Shown here: piece after piece, positions 6,351-13,858 of the stretch | How positions within the stretch are numbered: the stretch's first letter is position 1 | Layout of the letters: every line of letters begins with the position of its first letter | DNA from: Alphaproteobacteria bacterium | Lineage (GTDB): Bacteria > Pseudomonadota > Alphaproteobacteria > Sphingomonadales > Emcibacteraceae | Reading direction: 5' to 3' | NCBI GenBank assembly: GCA_002401455.1 | Contig: NVTE01000002.1 | Span: forward strand, 1-32,566 | DNA: 32,566 bases | Notes under the pieces: generated by a model | Databases searched by the model: none | What the model was told of the DNA's origin: nothing | Seen by the model: only the letters and a program-made list of their open reading frames with translations | Program-made: the position numbers and the translations under genes

Positions 6351-8498
6351 TTATCTAAAATCCCGCTCAACTGAACTGACCTGATCGCTCACCCGCAGGG
6401 CTGTTATAATACTGGTAAGATGTTTAACATCTCTTACCTCAATATCAAGGGATATCCTGAACAATTCCGGGGCTCGTTCAATAAATTTAATATTGCTGAT
6501 ATTACCCTTTTCCTGAGCGACAACATTGAGCACCGCCGCCAGCGCCCCTGGCTGATGCTCCAGAAGAACTTCAACCCGGCTGACAAAAACAGTTGTTTCA
6601 TCCCCGGTGTCAAGCCAGGAAAGGTCCAGCCAGGACTCTGGGGTATCGCTGTAGACGTCCAGGGCCTCACAATCAATGGTATGAACCATAATGCCCTTGC
6701 CCGTGGTGACGATGCCGACAATCCGGTCGCCCATGATCGGATGACAGCAATCGGACATATGAACCGCAAGACCCGGGGTCAGCCCCCGGATCGGGATCGC
6801 ATGGTCTCCGCCTTTTAATTCCCGGTCTCCATCAATCATTTTAGTTGGTGTCAGGGCCCGATGATTATTTAGTTTAATGCCGGGGTAGATTGTTTCCAAT
6901 ACCTTCCGGTCAGGCAACTCGCCCTTCCCGACCAATTCATAAATCTCAGCAATGGAATTAATCTGCATCTTTTTTGCGCACAGCATCAGGGCCTTATTGT
7001 TCAGTTCCCGACCTTCCCGCTCCGATGCCCGCTCAAGCAGGGTTTTGCCCAGCGCCTGATATTCGTCTTTTTTCTTGTGACTGATAAAACGGCGGATGGC
7101 CGCCTTAGCCTTACCAGTAATCACAAAGCTTAACCAGTTAGGCGACGGTTGTTGCGCCGTTGACCGCAAGATCTGAACCTGATCGCCATTGACCAACCGG
7201 GACCGCAACTGGACGGGGTTTCCGTTCACCTTGCCTCCGACACAGCTATCGCCCACATCCGTATGAACCGCATAGGCAAAGTCAACCACCGTGGCGCCCT
7301 GGGGCAAGTTAACCAGCTTGCCTTTGGGGGTGAAGCAGAAGACCTGATTCTGATACATGGCCAGCTTAGTATGCTCCAGAAACTCGTCTGGGCTCTCCGC
7401 ATGTTCCATGATCTCCAGCAGGTCTTTAAGCCATTTATACTGCTCGCCCTCTTTATCAGAGGAATGCTGTTTGTAAAGCCAGTGGGCCGCAACCCCCTGT
7501 TCGGCAATCGCATCCATCTCCGATGATCTGATCTGGATTTCAATGCGTTTCTTCTGGGGCCCGAGCACCGCCGTATGTATCGACCGGTAGCCATTGGGTT
7601 TGGGCATGGACACATAATCCTTGATCAGCCCCGGCAAGGCGTGCCATTTGGCATGGACCACCCCCAGTGCCCGGTAACAGGTTTCCGCATCGTCAACAAT
7701 GATCCGAAACGCAACGATATCCGCCTGATCATCCAGGCTCACATGGCGATAGGTCATTTTACGCCAGATGGAATAGAGCTTCTTCTCCCGGCCAAAAACT
7801 TCGGCCTCTATCCCGGCTTCTGCCAGCAGACGTTCAAGGTCCGCGATGACCAGGTCCTTGATATCCTCTGTATTGGCATGAATCTGGTTCATACGTTTCA
7901 GGATCGATTCATAGGCCTCTGGGTAGACATAAGGAAAAGCCAGTCCTTCCAGCTCTTCCTTGATTTCCTGCATACCGATACGTTCGGCCAGGGGCGCATA
8001 TATTTCCAGGGTTTCCCGGGCAATCCGGACCCGCTTTTCCGGCTTCTTGATATGGTTCAGGGTCCGCATATTATGCAGCCTGTCTGCCAGCTTAACCAGC
8101 AGAACCCTGATGTCATGGGACATGGCCAGTAGGAATTTTCGGAAATTTTCCGCCTGTTTGGCGCTTTCCGAAGAATAGGTAAGCTCGGACATTTTAGTCA
8201 CGCCATCGACCATCTTGGCGATATTCTCGCCAAACAGCTCTTCAATCTGCTCATGGGTGGCGATGGTGTCTTCGATGGTATCATGCAGAAGGGCGGTGAC
8301 AATGGTATCACAGTCCATCTTCATATTGGTCAAGATCGCCGCAACTTCCAGCGGATGGGAGAAATACGGGTCACCACTGGCCCGGGTCTGCTTGCCATGC
8401 ACTTTCATTGAAAAGACATAAGCCCGGTTCAGCATGTTTTCATTGGTGTCCGGGTCATATTCCCTGACACGTTCCACAAGTTCATATTGCCTGATCAC
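6351..8498 (-). CDS. rel: Bifunctional (p)ppGpp synthetase/hydrolase (Rel/SpoT)
   Basis: Makes and degrades the alarmone (p)ppGpp. The 715 residues follow the long RSH layout. The HD hydrolase domain has His48 in YFSHPLEVA, His72-Asp73 in LLHDTIEDT and is complete. The synthetase domain contains KDYVSMPKPNGYRSIHT. The TGS domain begins VFCFTPKGKLVNLP, then a Cys-containing region (MSDCCHPIMGDRI), and finally a C-terminal ACT domain (VEVLLEHQPGALAAVLNVV). Both catalytic centres look intact, as expected for the single RSH enzyme of most alphaproteobacteria. Translation starts at a GTG; the sequence MIRQYELVERV matches the usual family start. The upstream rpoZ terminator separates it from rpoZ, so it probably has its own promoter in 8499-8566, where AT-rich -10-like sequence is present but no clear -35. 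Confidence 0.97.
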   Translation of the reverse strand: MIRQYELVERVREYDPDTNENMLNRAYVFSMKVHGKQTRASGDPYFSHPLEVAAILTNMKMDCDTIVTALLHDTIEDTIATHEQIEELFGENIAKMVDGVTKMSELTYSSESAKQAENFRKFLLAMSHDIRVLLVKLADRLHNMRTLNHIKKPEKRVRIARETLEIYAPLAERIGMQEIKEELEGLAFPYVYPEAYESILKRMNQIHANTEDIKDLVIADLERLLAEAGIEAEVFGREKKLYSIWRKMTYRHVSLDDQADIVAFRIIVDDAETCYRALGVVHAKWHALPGLIKDYVSMPKPNGYRSIHTAVLGPQKKRIEIQIRSSEMDAIAEQGVAAHWLYKQHSSDKEGEQYKWLKDLLEIMEHAESPDEFLEHTKLAMYQNQVFCFTPKGKLVNLPQGATVVDFAYAVHTDVGDSCVGGKVNGNPVQLRSRLVNGDQVQILRSTAQQPSPNWLSFVITGKAKAAIRRFISHKKKDEYQALGKTLLERASEREGRELNNKALMLCAKKMQINSIAEIYELVGKGELPDRKVLETIYPGIKLNNHRALTPTKMIDGDRELKGGDHAIPIRGLTPGLAVHMSDCCHPIMGDRIVGIVTTGKGIMVHTIDCEALDVYSDTPESWLDLSWLDTGDETTVFVSRVEVLLEHQPGALAAVLNVVAQEKGNISNIKFIERAPELFRISLDIEVRDVKHLTSIITALRVSDQVSSVERDFR

Positions 8499-8566
8499 CG
8501 CACGGCATCCACTTCAAAAGACGAATCCAACTTTATCATTATCCTATATATAGCCAGAATTTAGTT

Positions 8567-8601
8567 AAAAAAAAGACCCGCAGTGAATTTCATTGCGGGT
8601 C
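8567..8601 (-). terminator. Intrinsic terminator of rpoZ
   Basis: On the minus strand GACCCGCA pairs with TGCGGGTC, extended by three inner pairs (one wobble), followed directly by eight T (8574-8567). It begins 26 bases after the rpoZ stop codon. This is a textbook intrinsic terminator and cuts the rpoZ transcript off from rel. Confidence 0.9.
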
Positions 8602-8627
8602 CCGTATTCTATGTTAAGGAAAAGCTT

Positions 8628-9029
8628 CTATTCCTTGTCACCGTCTTTGGAATCCGTTGCGGTAATTTTGCTGAACATGGCTTCCGCTTTCATTTCAGCA
8701 GAAATCTTGGCCAGATTTTCCGTGGTCACTTCCTGTTGATTCTCTCCCAGCTTTTTGCCAGCCAGCAACAAGGAGATATCATCTTCTTCCGGCTCGTCAA
8801 CTTCAACGTTTTTCTGCAACCCGTGGATCAGGGATTCTTGCAGATCATCTGCTGTCAATTCCTCATCCGCCAATTCCCGTAGGGCAACCACGGGGTTTTT
8901 ATCATTATCCCGTTCCACCAAAATCGGTGCACCGGAAGAAATCTGCCGGGCTCTCTGGGCCGCGAGGAGAACCAGTTCAAACCGGTTCGGGACTACATCA
9001 ACGCAATCTTCAACAGTAACACGTGCCAT
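8628..9029 (-). CDS. rpoZ: RNA polymerase omega subunit
   Basis: Small subunit that stabilises the beta' subunit of RNA polymerase and forms part of the ppGpp site in many proteobacteria. From the ATG at 9029 it has 133 residues and begins [21 protein letters not shown], the exact family start, with GGAGAA eight bases upstream. The frame remains open to 9143, but that extension has no family match. The conserved core is the first 60 residues ([28 protein letters not shown]). The remainder is an acidic, variable alphaproteobacterial extension ending in a charged tail. It is followed by a strong terminator and then rel, so omega and the ppGpp synthetase are neighbours but separate transcripts. 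Confidence 0.96.
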   Translation of the reverse strand: MARVTVEDCVDVVPNRFELVLLAAQRARQISSGAPILVERDNDKNPVVALRELADEELTADDLQESLIHGLQKNVEVDEPEEDDISLLLAGKKLGENQQEVTTENLAKISAEMKAEAMFSKITATDSKDGDKE

Positions 9030-9120
9030 GCCGTTCATTCTCCAATACAATAGGGTCCGCAAATGCAGACGTAAGATCAAATTCGGCTTATACATCCCAA
9101 CGTCGGGTCTGTAAAGACTG

Positions 9121-9129
9121 ATTATAGCA
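9121..9129 (-). promoter_or_regulatory. Extended -10 promoter element for rpoZ
   Basis: On the minus strand the sequence TGCTATAAT, a perfect extended -10 element, lies about 92 bases upstream of the rpoZ ATG. The hexamer 17 bases further upstream (TGAAAC) is a poor -35, which is tolerated by extended -10 promoters. It places the transcription start near 9114. Confidence 0.5.
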
Positions 9130-9146
9130 CATAATTGCACCATGTT

Positions 9147-9710
9147 TCAGTCAAACGGACGGATTATCCCCTGATCAGCCTGCTTTTCCACTGTTGCCAT
9201 AAAGTCGCGCACGCTTTTTCCGATCACCGGATGAGTCCAGTCCGGGCAGATGTCACTCAGCGGTTTCAGGACAAACAGCCTTTCATGCAGCCGGGGATGG
9301 GGGATGACAATCTCTTTGGCGGCGATATTCTGCCCGCTTTCCGACCACTTGGCAGCGGAGGGTAATATCTGATCGTGAAAGGCCAGAATATCCAGGTCAA
9401 TGACCCGGGCCTCCCACCTGACCCGCCGCTGGCGGCCAAGGGTGGCCTCAATCTCATGCAGCCTCTTCAGCAGGCTATCTGCGGATAAATCCGTTTCCAC
9501 TGCCGCCACCGCATTGACAAACCACGGTTGATCCGACGCAGGCACCGGTTCTGACTGGTAAAAACGCGACAACTGGGTCACCACAATATCGCAGCCTGCC
9601 ATTTCAGCCAGGGCCGCCTCCAGCACCGCCTTTGGGCTGTCAAACTCTTCCCCGCTTAAATTACTGCCCAAGCCGATAAGTATCACTTTATTTTTTCCTA
9701 AAATCGTCAT
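9147..9710 (-). CDS. folK: 6-hydroxymethyl-7,8-dihydropterin pyrophosphokinase
   Basis: Transfers pyrophosphate from ATP to 6-hydroxymethyl-7,8-dihydropterin in folate synthesis. The 187-residue product has the HPPK landmarks in order: IGLGSNLSGEE near the N-terminus, SRFYQSEPVP with DQPWFVNAV (about 48-70), the catalytic signature RWEARVIDLDIL and IPHPRLHERLFVLKPL. The signature differs slightly from the common RWGPRTIDLDIL, but the two magnesium-binding Asp residues are kept. It is upstream of rpoZ on the minus strand and divergent from the NYN-domain gene. No folB or folP is adjacent in this window. Confidence 0.94.
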   Translation of the reverse strand: MTILGKNKVILIGLGSNLSGEEFDSPKAVLEAALAEMAGCDIVVTQLSRFYQSEPVPASDQPWFVNAVAAVETDLSADSLLKRLHEIEATLGRQRRVRWEARVIDLDILAFHDQILPSAAKWSESGQNIAAKEIVIPHPRLHERLFVLKPLSDICPDWTHPVIGKSVRDFMATVEKQADQGIIRPFD

Positions 9711-9731
9711 ATGTCCAAAGACATTAACTTA

Positions 9732-9740
9732 TGCTATAAT
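9732..9740 (+). promoter_or_regulatory. Extended -10 promoter element for the NYN-UDG pair
   Basis: TGCTATAAT on the plus strand ends 38 bases before the ATG of the NYN gene. It is the same nine bases as the element assigned to rpoZ, and again lacks a good -35. The 68-base divergent space to folK holds nothing else of note. Confidence 0.55.
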
Positions 9741-9778
9741 AACTGCATGTTTAACTTATTTATTCAGGATTTTATATT

Positions 9779-10360
9779 ATGTATTTTCACCCCAATGAAA
9801 AGCTTGCCCTGTTTATTGATGGCTCCAACCTTTTTGCCACCGCCAAAGCCCTAAGCTTCGACATTGACTACAAACGTTTACGCAGCTTCTTTGCCGAGAA
9901 GGGTATTTTGCTGCGGGCCAATTATTATACCGCTTTGCTGGAGGATCAGGAATATTCCCCCCTGCGGCCGCTGGTCGACTGGCTGGATTACAATGGCTAT
10001 ACTCTGGTCACCAAACCGACCAAGGAATTCACCGACAGCCGGGGCGAAAAGAAGATCAAGGGCAATATGGATATGGAGCTGGCCATCGACATGATGGGCA
10101 TGGCCGAGCATGTCAACCATATGGTTCTCTTCTCCGGCGACGGCGATTTCAGGCGTCTGGTCGAAGCCGTCCAGCGTAAAGGCGTGCGCGTCACCGTGGT
10201 CAGCAGCACTAAAACCAATCCACCGATGATTGCCGATGAACTGAGACGTCAGGCCGATAATTTCATCGAGCTCTCTGATATGAATGATGCTTTTGGCCGG
10301 CCGTCAAATGGCAACCACTACCATGATGGCCACCATACCCACGAACCCGCCCAGGGATAG
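9779..10360 (+). CDS. NYN-domain (LabA/DUF88-like) putative ribonuclease
   Basis: Member of the NYN branch of the PIN-like nuclease fold, generally thought to cut RNA with a metal ion. The 193 residues contain FIDGSNLF (Asp14, Asn17), MDMELAIDMMGMA (Asp98, Asp104) and LFSGDGDFRRLVEA (Asp121, Asp123). This is the expected set of acidic active-site residues, so the protein is probably active. A short His-rich tail (HYHDGHHTHE) follows the domain. The UDG-like gene starts 11 bases downstream with its own AGGA ribosome binding site, so the two are almost certainly co-transcribed. The substrate is unknown. In LabA-type cyanobacterial relatives the role is regulatory, but that should not be assumed here. 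Confidence 0.85.
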   Translation: MYFHPNEKLALFIDGSNLFATAKALSFDIDYKRLRSFFAEKGILLRANYYTALLEDQEYSPLRPLVDWLDYNGYTLVTKPTKEFTDSRGEKKIKGNMDMELAIDMMGMAEHVNHMVLFSGDGDFRRLVEAVQRKGVRVTVVSSTKTNPPMIADELRRQADNFIELSDMNDAFGRPSNGNHYHDGHHTHEPAQG

Positions 10361-10371
10361 GAATATATTTA

Positions 10372-11046
10372 ATGACGACCAAACCTGTTACGCCCGCCCT
10401 TATGCCAGGCGATGCGCCTGAAAACTGCACCCTCTGCCCCCGCCTTGTGGCCTTTCGAACTGATAACAAGAAAAAATATCCGGATTTTTATAACGGCCCG
10501 GTACCCTCCTTTGGCGACCCGAACCCGGAGCTGCTGATTGTTGGCCTGGCCCCGGGCCTGAAGGGGGCTAATCAGACCGCCCGGCCCTTCACCGGCGATT
10601 ATGCTGGTGATCTGCTGTTCGCTACCCTGGATAAATTCGGTTATACCAAAGGAACCTATGGGTCCGTCGTCAGTGATGGCCTGTCCCTGCATAACATCCT
10701 GATTACCAACGCCGTGCGTTGTGTGCCGCCCCAGAATAAAACTATCGCCGAAGAAGACAACAACTGCCGGCCGTTCCTGATTAACCAGATTAAAAATGCC
10801 CCGAGATTGAAAATGATTCTGGCACTTGGCGGCGTCGCCCATCGGTCAATCCTGACCACGTTTGCCAAGCAGAAATCCGCCTTCAAGTTCGGCCATGGGG
10901 CCCTACACCCTCTGGGCGATGATTTTGGCAAGGAGATCACCCTGATCGACAGCTATCACTGTTCTCGCTACAACACCAACACCGGGCGATTGACCACGGC
11001 CATGTTCGAGGATGTCTTTCAGAAGATTGAGAATTTCCTGAAATAA
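10372..11046 (+). CDS. Uracil-DNA glycosylase, family 5 (UdgB)-like, iron-sulfur type
   Basis: Excises uracil (and in family 5 also other deaminated bases) from DNA to begin base-excision repair. The 224-residue product has motif A as VGLAPGLKGANQTARPFTGDYAGDLLF (about 57-83 with two inserts), which lacks the polar catalytic residue of families 1-4 as is typical for family 5. The motif near residue 193 reads SYHCSRYNTNTGRLT, where relatives usually have Pro instead of Cys after His. Four cysteines at 19, 22, 117 and 132 are placed to bind a 4Fe-4S cluster. It follows the NYN gene by 11 bases. Assignment to family 5 rather than family 4 rests on GLAPG and NTxTGRLT and is fairly secure. Confidence 0.87.
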   Translation: MTTKPVTPALMPGDAPENCTLCPRLVAFRTDNKKKYPDFYNGPVPSFGDPNPELLIVGLAPGLKGANQTARPFTGDYAGDLLFATLDKFGYTKGTYGSVVSDGLSLHNILITNAVRCVPPQNKTIAEEDNNCRPFLINQIKNAPRLKMILALGGVAHRSILTTFAKQKSAFKFGHGALHPLGDDFGKEITLIDSYHCSRYNTNTGRLTTAMFEDVFQKIENFLK

Positions 11047-11134
11047 CAGGGCCTTGAACATTGGGGACACAACACATAAATTGTGATACTGTCCGATAAA
11101 ATAACCCCACCAAATACACTCAGGGAGAACACTT

Positions 11135-12037
11135 ATGTTACGCACCATATTATTGAGCCTATCGCTGGCCCTTGGCTCTATCGCCGCAAGTCACGCCGAA
11201 GGCGAGTTTGATAAGGTTCAGATCACCACCATTCCGGTCGGGGATGGTGTCTATATGCTGCAGGGCGCAGGCGGTAATATTGGCGTGTCCGCCGGCGATG
11301 ACGGCGTATTCATGATCGACGACCAGTTCAGCCCCCTGACCCCTAAAATCCTGGCGGCCATCGGCAAGATATCATCCAAACCGGTCAAATTCCTGATCAA
11401 CACCCATTGGCACTATGATCATACCGGCGGCAATGAGAACCTGGGCAACAAGGATGTGGTGATCGTCGCCCATGACAATGTCTATCAACGGCTCAGCACC
11501 GACCAGTTTATCAAGGCCTTCAACAAAGCAGTCCCCGCCTCGCCCAAAGCCGCCCTGCCGGTGATTTCCTTCAATGACCGGGCGACTTTTCACCTGAACG
11601 GACTTCATATGCAGGCCCGGCATTTTGCCAATGCCCATACGGACGGTGACAGTGTGATCTTTTTCCAGGGCGTCAATATCATCCATACCGGAGATATTTT
11701 CTTTAATGGCCTGTATCCCTTCATCGATGCCAGCGCCGGTGGCTCCATTTACGGCATGATAGAGGCCACGGCCGCCCTGCTGCAACTAACCGATGACAGC
11801 ACCAAGATCATCCCCGGCCACGGCCCCCTGGCCACTCAACAGGACCTGCAGAATTTCCATGACATGCTGGTTCAAGTGGTTAAGGTCGTGAAGCCCCTGA
11901 CCGACAAAGGCCTGTCTCTGGAGGACGCCGTCAAGCTTGATCCGCTCAAGAACCTCAATGGACAATGGGGCAATGGCTTTTTAAACCCAGCCAGTTTCCT
12001 CGGCACAATATATCAGACCATCGCCGACCATAAGTAA
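11135..12037 (+). CDS. Exported metallo-beta-lactamase-fold hydrolase
   Basis: The 300-residue product begins with a clear signal peptide (cleavage likely after Ala-Ser-His-Ala at residue 21), so it acts in the periplasm. The metal ligands of the fold are all present: His91, His93, Asp95 and His96 in THWHYDHTGG, His168 in AHTDGD, Asp187 in HTGDIFFNG and His229 in PGHG. With no Cys ligand, the zinc site resembles subclass B3 and other dinuclear hydrolases. The sequence is not close to a named beta-lactamase as far as I can judge, and substrates of such periplasmic proteins range widely, so antibiotic hydrolysis should not be assumed. A good ribosome binding site (AGGGAGA) precedes the ATG. Its neighbours downstream are an exported His-rich protein and a cation exporter. 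Confidence 0.88.
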   Translation: MLRTILLSLSLALGSIAASHAEGEFDKVQITTIPVGDGVYMLQGAGGNIGVSAGDDGVFMIDDQFSPLTPKILAAIGKISSKPVKFLINTHWHYDHTGGNENLGNKDVVIVAHDNVYQRLSTDQFIKAFNKAVPASPKAALPVISFNDRATFHLNGLHMQARHFANAHTDGDSVIFFQGVNIIHTGDIFFNGLYPFIDASAGGSIYGMIEATAALLQLTDDSTKIIPGHGPLATQQDLQNFHDMLVQVVKVVKPLTDKGLSLEDAVKLDPLKNLNGQWGNGFLNPASFLGTIYQTIADHK

Positions 12038-12129
12038 GTTAAGCAACCGTTCATGCATCATTCAGGTAGCCACCGCTATAGTTGTTTCACGATGCAGGGG
12101 GATCTGCTGGAATAACTCTAAGGAATGGA

Positions 12130-12693
12130 ATGATGCGTAATTTTGGTACACTTATAAAAATGACTGTTTTTGCCCTGGGACTTCTCCTGTTTGGCCTGGC
12201 CCCCGCGGCCCAGGCCCTGGCCGAGAACCGGCATAACAACCACAATAACCGCCACGGCTATAGCAACCATAATTACGGCAATAATTACCGGCGGAACCAT
12301 AACCGCCATAATTATAACCGCTACAATAACCGTTATAATTATGGCTATCGTCGCCACAACAGTGGCCATGGCGACACCCTGGCTCTGGGCCTGCTTACCG
12401 GAGGCCTGCTGTTTTATGCCCTGACCGCTAATCAGAGAAGCAGCAGTTACGACCGGCGCACGGTCTATGTTCAGCAGCAACCGGTCTATGTCCAGCCGCC
12501 CCAGTCCCAATGGGTCCAGCAGAGACGCCCGGCCCAACCGCAAAATCTTGACAGCTCCTGTCTTCAGGTTCGGGAATATCAGACCACCATCACCGTTGGT
12601 AATCAGAGCGTCCCGGCTTACGGCCAATCCTGCCTGCAGGCGGACGGCTCGTGGAAATTAGGCCCGGCCATTCCGGAACCCGGCTATCAATAA
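12130..12693 (+). CDS. Exported His/Asn/Tyr-rich protein with surface-antigen-like C-terminus
   Basis: The 187-residue product starts at ATG 12130 (AAGGAA just upstream; a second ATG follows at once). It has a signal peptide (cleavage likely near residue 31, ALA-EN). Residues 32-80 are of low complexity, with eight His, 17 Asn and many Tyr and Arg. A hydrophobic, glycine-containing segment follows at 83-100 (TLALGLLTGGLLFYAL). A Gln/Pro-rich linker then leads to a compact C-terminal region with two Cys (144, 168), CLQVREYQTTITVGNQSVPA and CLQADGSW. That last pattern resembles the tail of 17-kDa surface-antigen-like outer-membrane proteins. The His-rich part could bind metal ions, an inference only. 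The gene ends with a strong terminator. Confidence 0.75.
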   Translation: MMRNFGTLIKMTVFALGLLLFGLAPAAQALAENRHNNHNNRHGYSNHNYGNNYRRNHNRHNYNRYNNRYNYGYRRHNSGHGDTLALGLLTGGLLFYALTANQRSSSYDRRTVYVQQQPVYVQPPQSQWVQQRRPAQPQNLDSSCLQVREYQTTITVGNQSVPAYGQSCLQADGSWKLGPAIPEPGYQ

Positions 12694-12718
12694 ACACCGT
12701 TCCTCACAGCTTAAACTT

Positions 12719-12749
12719 AAAGCCCCCTCTTTACGGGGGCTTTTCTTTT
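12719..12749 (+). terminator. Intrinsic terminator after the His-rich protein gene
   Basis: AAAGCCCCC pairs with GGGGGCTTT around a seven-base loop, followed by TTTTCTTTT. It lies 26 bases after the stop codon and separates this transcript from the cation exporter gene. Confidence 0.9.
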
Positions 12750-12804
12750 ATCGGTAACCCAGTATATAATGGCCTCAATCAATACCAATAATTCAGGGAT
12801 CGTC

Positions 12805-13716
12805 ATGTCATCTCATTCGTCTAAAAAAGTCATCTACGCGGCCTTGGTCGGTAATTTTCTGATCGCCATCACCAAATCCGCCGCCGCGGCCTATACCAAC
12901 TCCTCTGCCATGATGTCCGAAGCCGTCCACAGTATCGTCGATTGCGGTAATCAAGGCCTATTGCTCTACGGCATCAAAAAGGCCAAAAAACCCGCGGACA
13001 AAGCCCATCCCTTCGGTTATGGCATGGAGCTGTATTTCTGGACCTTTGTCGTCGCGATCCTGATTTTTGCCGTCGGTGCCGGGGTCTCACTTTACGAAGG
13101 CGTGAGCAAGGTCATCGCGCCCCATCCGGTGACCGACATCTACATCAACTATATTGTGCTTGGCGTCGCTGTAATTTTCGAGGGCGCGGCCTGGATGGTT
13201 GCCTTCAAAGCATTCCGCGCCAGTCAAAGCGACCCGAGCCTGATTAAATCGGTACTCAAAAGTAAGGACCCTACCATCTTCACGGTGTTGTTTGAAGACA
13301 CCGCCGCCCTGCTCGGCCTGCTGGTGGCCATGGGCGGATTGTTCATCGGCGACCTGATGGGTATTCCCGAGATGGACGGCATCGCCTCGATCGTCATTGG
13401 CCTGATCCTGGCCAGCACCGCCTTACTTTTGGCCTATGAAACCAAGGGCTTGCTGATCGGGGAAGCCGCCAGTGAAGAGGTGGTGAAGACCATTGAGGAG
13501 ATCGTCCGGGCCAAGGTTGAGATCACCGGGGTCAATGAAACCCTGACCATGCATATGGGGCCACAGGATGTGCTGCTGAACCTGTCGCTGGATTTCAAAG
13601 ACGATATCTCCGCCGCCGAGGTCGAACAGGCGGTCACGGCCCTGGAACAGGAAATCAAGACCCGCCTGCCCGAGGTAAAACGCATCTTCATCGAAGCCCA
13701 GAGCGGCATGGATTGA
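12805..13716 (+). CDS. Cation diffusion facilitator, ZnT9-like
   Basis: Proton-coupled exporter of divalent metal, probably zinc, in the inner membrane. From the ATG at 12805 it has 303 residues; an ATG at 12769 is in frame but lacks a ribosome binding site, whereas AGGG lies eight bases before 12805. Membrane segments are visible from about residue 8 to 225 (six expected). The second segment has the metal motif EAVHSIVD (His42, Asp46), followed by GIKKAKKPADKAHPFGYG. In the fifth segment the usual His-x3-Asp is replaced by FEDTAALLG (Glu164-Asp165), the form found in the SLC30A9/ZnT9-like branch. The C-terminal cytoplasmic domain (about 226-303) contains the expected alpha-beta pattern. The metal specificity cannot be read from the sequence. 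Confidence 0.9.
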   Translation: MSSHSSKKVIYAALVGNFLIAITKSAAAAYTNSSAMMSEAVHSIVDCGNQGLLLYGIKKAKKPADKAHPFGYGMELYFWTFVVAILIFAVGAGVSLYEGVSKVIAPHPVTDIYINYIVLGVAVIFEGAAWMVAFKAFRASQSDPSLIKSVLKSKDPTIFTVLFEDTAALLGLLVAMGGLFIGDLMGIPEMDGIASIVIGLILASTALLLAYETKGLLIGEAASEEVVKTIEEIVRAKVEITGVNETLTMHMGPQDVLLNLSLDFKDDISAAEVEQAVTALEQEIKTRLPEVKRIFIEAQSGMD

Positions 13717-13740
13717 GGAAAAGAATTTAGGTCAGATGGT

Positions 13741-13793
13741 GGCCGGGGCCATATGATGGCGGCATCAAGACTACCACCTCCGATAACCCGGCC
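13741..13793. repeat. Inverted repeat between converging genes
   Basis: GGCCGGG (13741-13747) and CCCGGCC (13787-13793) are exact reverse complements with a 39-base loop. A second pair, GGTGG (13738-13742) and CCACC (13774-13778), could compete with it. It lies in the 142-base space between the exporter and pepN tails, with no T-run, so it may serve as a poor two-way terminator. Confidence 0.3.
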
Positions 13794-13858
13794 TCATCAC
13801 TTAAAATTTTCCCCGGACAGAAGTGGGACTGAATTCAGCATTGTGACACTATGCACTA

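Noticed and set aside
9030-9143. Longer rpoZ with 38 extra codons
   Set aside because: This segment holds the likely promoter, and the omega family starts exactly at MARVTVEDC.
11135-12037. Antibiotic-resistance beta-lactamase
   Set aside because: The metal ligands and signal peptide fit, but they are shared by many unrelated periplasmic hydrolases; the sequence gives no support for beta-lactam as substrate, and the proximity of an AmpG-like gene 19 kb away is no evidence.
12082-12129. TTG start upstream of the His-rich protein
   Set aside because: It would put 16 polar residues before the signal peptide; the tandem ATG at 12130 has AAGGAA just upstream.
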